From contig CP070697.1 of NCBI GenBank assembly GCA_020353555.1, positions 6,274,658 through 6,311,603 on the forward strand: 36,946 bases of DNA. Direction: 5' to 3'. Shown one piece after another: positions 33,543 to 36,946 of this stretch; the stretch's first letter is position 1, and each line of letters starts with the position of its first letter. The notes under the pieces are model-generated. The model was given only the letters and a program-made list of their open reading frames with translations, did not search any database and had not been told where the DNA came from. The position numbers were made by a program, and so were the translations under genes. The DNA comes from Desulfobacterales bacterium (lineage in GTDB: Bacteria > Desulfobacterota > Desulfobacteria > Desulfobacterales > G020353555).

Positions 33543-35507
33543 CTATTTGTCTTTCTTGGCTTCGATCTTTTGAAAGTATTTCGGCGGCGGCCCGCTCACC
33601 CATTCGAAATCCTCTTTTTCATCGAACGGTGGGAACAGCCGGGGGGGCTTGGGCCATTGTTCGTACCCCAATGCCTTGAAGATGTTACGGGTTCGCTCTT
33701 TAAAACTGTCCATACCGGTCCAAAGGTCTTCCGGAAGGTGATGCAGCATCACAAAAAAAAGGTTTTCATAGGTCGCGCGATCCCACAGCGTGTGATATGA
33801 ATCCGGATCCGCATGGATGTCCACAATCGCGGTCTTGCCCGAGTTAAAGGCCCGTTCCAGAGCGGGCACCAGCTCGTCATGGGTTCGGACGGTTTCTCCG
33901 TGACAATCCATATGTTTGTACATCTCAGCGTAAGGGATGCGACCCTCCAGGGTGCCCATCCCCCTGTCTGTGTCCCTCACATGGGGGTTTTGGGCACCGT
34001 GCCAATCTCGCCCGTACATGGCATTCCAGCCGCCGATCCAGGCCCCATTGTTGTGCACCACATAGACAATGGGGAGATTCTCCCGGCGCGCGGTTTCGAT
34101 ATCACCGCCCAATCCGCCGATCCCGGCATCGCCCAGAATAGATATGACCGGTTTGCCGGGCCGGCCGACCTGGGCGCCGATGGCCATGCCCACGCCGTGG
34201 CCCACGCCCCCCTGGATGCCGGCATCCAGAATACCGCCGGTTACCTGTGACTCGAATCTTTCGCTGACATAGGGGGAAAGGGTAAACGAATCCAGAATGA
34301 CGGTGGCCTCGGGGGCGGCTTTGTGGAGATAGTCCGCGATCAGCGATGAAGCCAGATCGGGACTGACCTGACCGGGCAGAGTGTATTGTTGTCGGATCTC
34401 TGTCAAGCGGCCTTGCAGCTTCTCCTGGGCCTTCTTTTTGATTTCGAGAATTTCATCCCGCCAGGCTGTTTTTGCGGCAAATCGATCGGCATACTTTTCC
34501 CGGATCGCCTTGTTCAACTTCTTCAGTGTCGCGTTGACATTGCCGATGGCTTCGATGTCCGTGGTGACTTCAGGCCAGATCTCCAAAGGTTCTTCGGTCA
34601 CCTGGACATAGCGTTTGTCTGCGCCCCATTGGCCGTATTGTTCCAGGACGTCGATCCTGAGCCCCATAACCATGTAGCGATCCGCCAGGGCGAAGGCCTT
34701 GCCCCGGGCGTCGCCGGCGACATGATGCGGATGGTTTTCAGGCACACTGCCGCGGCACGCCCGTCTTTGGTGAATCGGGACGTTCGTCAGCTCCGTGAAT
34801 TCCTTTAAAGCCGCCCCACAATCCGGCCACCTTCCTCCATGACCGACAACGATCAAGGGCCGTTTAGCTTCCAGTAACCAGCCAATCATACTGTCGATTT
34901 CTTCGTCGCTGGGAACGGGCTGCGGCAGTTCAGCGAGGGTGCGGTGTCTCATTTCGAGGTTGTAGTTCACTTGTCTTCTCGGATCCAACAATGATTGAGG
35001 TGCAAATTCGGTGTAATTCAGCGGGATCTCAATTGCCACAGGTGCGGGAGGGTATGCCATGCAGTCGCGGGCCGCTTTTCGAATGTAAAAGCAAAAGGTA
35101 CTTGGGTCCTCTATGAATTTGGCCCATTTGCAAAATTGCTTATATAGTTTGTCGGCTTCCAAAGGCTGAAAGGCGAAACGATCCCTGTCCGACAGCGGAA
35201 CCTGACCCAAAATACACATAAGGGGGCTGTTACTCAGTGCCGCCTGATTGACCGCCGGCAGCAAATTCGCCGCCCCAGGCCCCACCGTTGCCTGGCAGAG
35301 ACCGATCTTTCCGGTTACCTTCGAATACGCCTCGGCGGCATAACCGGCGGAGTCTTCGCGTCGAAAGTGGATCAACCGGTTCCCGTACATACACCAATAG
35401 TCATCAAAGCTGTTCATATGCCCGCCCGTGATGCCGAAATTGGTGTGAATGCCCTCTTCCATTAATGCGCGGACCATAATCTGCGGTCCCCAAACTAATG
35501 ATCCCAT
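33543..35507 (-). CDS. Thiamine diphosphate-dependent lyase/decarboxylase (acetolactate synthase superfamily)
   Basis: The 654-residue enzyme has the three ThDP domains in order: a PYR domain with catalytic E51 in HFRREDSAGYAAEAYSKVTG, a central domain (VVGHGGRWPDCGAALKEF), and a PP domain with the metal motif from G459-D460 to N486-N487 (ILGDAGIGGLGGDI ... VVHNNGAWIGG). It resembles oxalyl-CoA decarboxylase, 2-hydroxyacyl-CoA lyase and acetolactate synthase. It is longer than these (550-600) because of a C-terminal tail of about 60 residues rich in proline and aromatics. Next to a 2-hydroxyacyl-CoA dehydratase-type gene, a 2-hydroxyacyl-CoA or 2-keto substrate is attractive, but this is inference. 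The start has AAAGGAGG. Confidence 0.88.
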   Translation of the reverse strand: MGSLVWGPQIMVRALMEEGIHTNFGITGGHMNSFDDYWCMYGNRLIHFRREDSAGYAAEAYSKVTGKIGLCQATVGPGAANLLPAVNQAALSNSPLMCILGQVPLSDRDRFAFQPLEADKLYKQFCKWAKFIEDPSTFCFYIRKAARDCMAYPPAPVAIEIPLNYTEFAPQSLLDPRRQVNYNLEMRHRTLAELPQPVPSDEEIDSMIGWLLEAKRPLIVVGHGGRWPDCGAALKEFTELTNVPIHQRRACRGSVPENHPHHVAGDARGKAFALADRYMVMGLRIDVLEQYGQWGADKRYVQVTEEPLEIWPEVTTDIEAIGNVNATLKKLNKAIREKYADRFAAKTAWRDEILEIKKKAQEKLQGRLTEIRQQYTLPGQVSPDLASSLIADYLHKAAPEATVILDSFTLSPYVSERFESQVTGGILDAGIQGGVGHGVGMAIGAQVGRPGKPVISILGDAGIGGLGGDIETARRENLPIVYVVHNNGAWIGGWNAMYGRDWHGAQNPHVRDTDRGMGTLEGRIPYAEMYKHMDCHGETVRTHDELVPALERAFNSGKTAIVDIHADPDSYHTLWDRATYENLFFVMLHHLPEDLWTGMDSFKERTRNIFKALGYEQWPKPPRLFPPFDEKEDFEWVSGPPPKYFQKIEAKKDK

Positions 35508-35922
35508 AACGCCTCCTTTCTGTCGAAAAATGTTTCCGATTCCGAGGAATAATCCTTGAGGATGCTTTTATTCCTCCACGTTCCCGCGTATGATCACCGA
35601 AAAACTGCGCGCATTTCCCTGCCTTGAGCGATTATCGCGAAGGTAGTCTGCCGGCCCCCCGACCCGCATACCCCAAAATCACTCGGACCCCCGGCAAGCC
35701 ATCCGAGCGGAACATTGATCTTAAACTGAACGAATCCTTCTGATCCAAGCCGCGGAGCATGGGGCTATAGGAATTTTCGTAACCGTTTAGCCCTTTGAAA
35801 AAGCAGGGATAGGCCGACCGCTGATCGGCTTGGGGCAGCGGCAAAAACGCGCAATTAAGGGTTCGTAAAATCGACCCGCGCGGTGATTTCAAACAGGATG
35901 CCGCGCAGCCGTGACTGCATGT
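35508..35922. other. Spacer before the ThDP enzyme gene
   Basis: The 415 bases hold no convincing gene; an 86-codon minus-strand reading (35632-35892) lacks an ATG, a ribosome site and any family likeness. A hairpin (35544-35576) lies near the ThDP gene. A promoter for the downstream operon may be here, but I see no clear -35/-10 pair. Confidence 0.45.
35544..35576 (-). promoter_or_regulatory. Leader hairpin upstream of the ThDP enzyme gene
   Basis: GAGGAATAA (35544-35552) and TTATTCCTC (35568-35576) form a perfect nine-base stem with a 15-base loop, 37 bases before the ATG at 35507. It could be the end of an upstream transcript or part of the 5' leader. Confidence 0.3.
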
Positions 35923-36369
35923 CTAGGGCCGACCCCGCAGCTGGCGAATCAAATCCATCTGTCCGCGGGAATCGGGCGGCGGCGTTCGGCGCTGTTCTTC
36001 CGATTTGGCAACCAGGCGCAAGCTTTCCGTGGGACAGGTGGTCACACACAGCCCGCAGCCGATACAGCGGACCAGCTCGATCTCGGCCCGACCCTCGCCA
36101 TTCATCGTGATGGCTGCCATCTGGCACCGGTCCAGGCAGGTTTCGCAACCGCTGCACGATGCTGGGTCCACGGCCACCGAATAGTTGGAAAAGACCATCT
36201 CGGCCGGTCGGGGATGTTGGTTCAGGGCCTGCAATACAACACAACAGTCACCGCAACAGTTGCAGATCCCGCCCGGATTCTGGGCGGTGGCAGGCTGCGT
36301 CACCAGGCCCGCTTCCTGGGCGTCGGTTAGTATCTTGATGGCTTCATCAACTCCGACCTCTCGGCCCAT
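35923..36369 (-). CDS. Ferredoxin-type 4Fe-4S protein, C-terminal part of a split gene
   Basis: The 148-residue reading has a cysteine-rich start, GGICNCCGDCCVVLQAL, and then two 4Fe-4S motifs, CSGCETCLDRCQM and CIGCGLCVTTCPTES. It is in the same frame as the reading upstream (36385-36946), and only the TAA at 36385-36387 and five more codons separate them. In related proteins of anaerobic deltaproteobacteria both parts form one protein of about 340-360 residues. If translated alone from the ATG at 36369, with only a weak GGGG site, it would still be a ferredoxin. It probably serves electron transfer; its link to the acyl-CoA cluster is by position only. Confidence 0.75.
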   Translation of the reverse strand: MGREVGVDEAIKILTDAQEAGLVTQPATAQNPGGICNCCGDCCVVLQALNQHPRPAEMVFSNYSVAVDPASCSGCETCLDRCQMAAITMNGEGRAEIELVRCIGCGLCVTTCPTESLRLVAKSEEQRRTPPPDSRGQMDLIRQLRGRP

Positions 36370-36384
36370 GCCCCGATCCAGATA

Positions 36385-36946
36385 TTACTGGCCCATGGAC
36401 CCCATCATAAAGCAGACTTCGCGGGGCTTATCACAGCCCTTGCCGATCAGCCTCTGGTTCTTACGGCAAACGCAATCGGCCACCACGATCTTCTTCGCCT
36501 TTTTGAGAAACTCGCTGGCGTCTTCAAATGAGGCAATCTGGCGTGTGGCATCCAACGATCGCCGGACCGGTATGGTCCGCAGAAAACCGGCCGTTGCTTT
36601 GACCAGGGTTTCCCTGTAAGGTCTTGTGTTTGTGTAGTTGGCCGACATGGCGGCCAATTCCTCGTCCATCGTCGGCAATTGAAACTCCCAAATGCCATGC
36701 ATGAAGCCAATCGTGGCGTACTTGGCAATGGGGCCTCTTTTCCAGCGGTAGATAAGGCCGCGCTCGGCCATGTCCTGCAGATGGCCGGCGGCGGTTTCGA
36801 GCTTTCGCCCGGTTCTTTGGGCAAATTCCTCCGGTGTTTCGAGCTGCGGGGTTAATTGAAGCCATGTCTCGGCATCCTCTACCGTGAAGAGTTTTTTCAA
36901 TATCTTCAGTTCGACTTCGGCATCCGTTGCCGGAAAGCCAAATGAT
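36385..36946 (-). CDS. N-terminal part of the split Fe-S protein, runs off the right edge
   Basis: This frame is open from the window edge (SFGFPATDAEVELKILKKLF) to the TAA at 36385-36387. A TTG at 36900 could be read as a start, but coding sense clearly continues upstream, so the true start lies outside. The first half looks like a helical, winged-helix-like domain (TPEEFAQRTGRKLETAAGHL, then AERGLIYRWKRGPIAKYATI). Near the end come cysteines in VVADCVCRKNQRLIGKGCDK and PREVCFMMG. The frame goes on after the TAA into the ferredoxin part. Nonsense mutation or sequence error is the simplest reading. Confidence 0.72.
   Translation of the reverse strand, partial: SFGFPATDAEVELKILKKLFTVEDAETWLQLTPQLETPEEFAQRTGRKLETAAGHLQDMAERGLIYRWKRGPIAKYATIGFMHGIWEFQLPTMDEELAAMSANYTNTRPYRETLVKATAGFLRTIPVRRSLDATRQIASFEDASEFLKKAKKIVVADCVCRKNQRLIGKGCDKPREVCFMMGSMGQ

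Noticed and set aside
35632-35892. Minus-strand reading of 86 codons in the spacer
   Set aside because: It has a TTG start, no ribosome site and no family likeness.

Overview
The window reads as chromosome of an anaerobic, GC-rich Gram-negative bacterium, most likely a Desulfobacterota (deltaproteobacterial) lineage. This is inference from gene content: a 2-hydroxyacyl-CoA dehydratase-family protein, an ADP-forming acyl-CoA synthetase alpha-type protein, an HMG-CoA synthase-like protein fused to a DUF35 zinc-ribbon/OB domain, a multi-cluster ferredoxin-type protein, and periplasmic ABC uptake systems. No rRNA, tRNA or CRISPR array was recognised.

Left part (1-7341, minus strand). A TIR-NACHT STAND-type protein, probably an antiphage sensor, runs off the left edge. 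Its TIR and NACHT halves lie in one reading frame but are split by a single TAA. Next is an operon read right to left: aldehyde dehydrogenase, RbsA-type ATPase, RbsC-type permease, RbsB-type binding protein.

Middle (7342-21655, mostly plus strand). Remains of a lipoprotein gene are followed by a catabolic and uptake block: two near-duplicate 415-residue amidohydrolases and a complete Dpp/Opp-type ABC transporter (binding protein, two permeases, two ATPases). An accessory stretch then holds a broken CopG-type antitoxin, a palindromic intergenic repeat, an unrecognised toroid-like protein, a YjqB/poly-gamma-glutamate hydrolase-like protein, a Phd-VapC toxin-antitoxin pair with a clear promoter and operator whose last gene overlaps a TatD nuclease gene, a 289-bp MITE-like element with nested inverted repeats, and a DUF123 (GIY-YIG-like) protein.

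Right part (21656-36946, all minus strand). This is a large acyl-CoA catabolic cluster. In transcription order it encodes a partial Fe-S protein (again split by one in-frame TAA), a ThDP-dependent lyase-like enzyme, a small CxxC protein, a single HgdB/BcrC-type dehydratase subunit, an enoyl-CoA hydratase, an ACD alpha-type protein, the HMGCS-like/DUF35 fusion, a thiolase, an SDR, a MaoC-type hydratase, an APH-type kinase, DUF6285 and an epoxide hydrolase. The SDR, MaoC hydratase and SCP-x-like thiolase together could carry out the second half of beta-oxidation of a branched or cyclic acyl-CoA. The HMGCS-DUF35 fusion beside the thiolase recalls the archaeal thiolase/DUF35/HMG-CoA synthase channelling complex, but its catalytic cysteine position seems to hold leucine. 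This cluster is the best candidate for undescribed biochemistry here; its substrate cannot be read from sequence alone.
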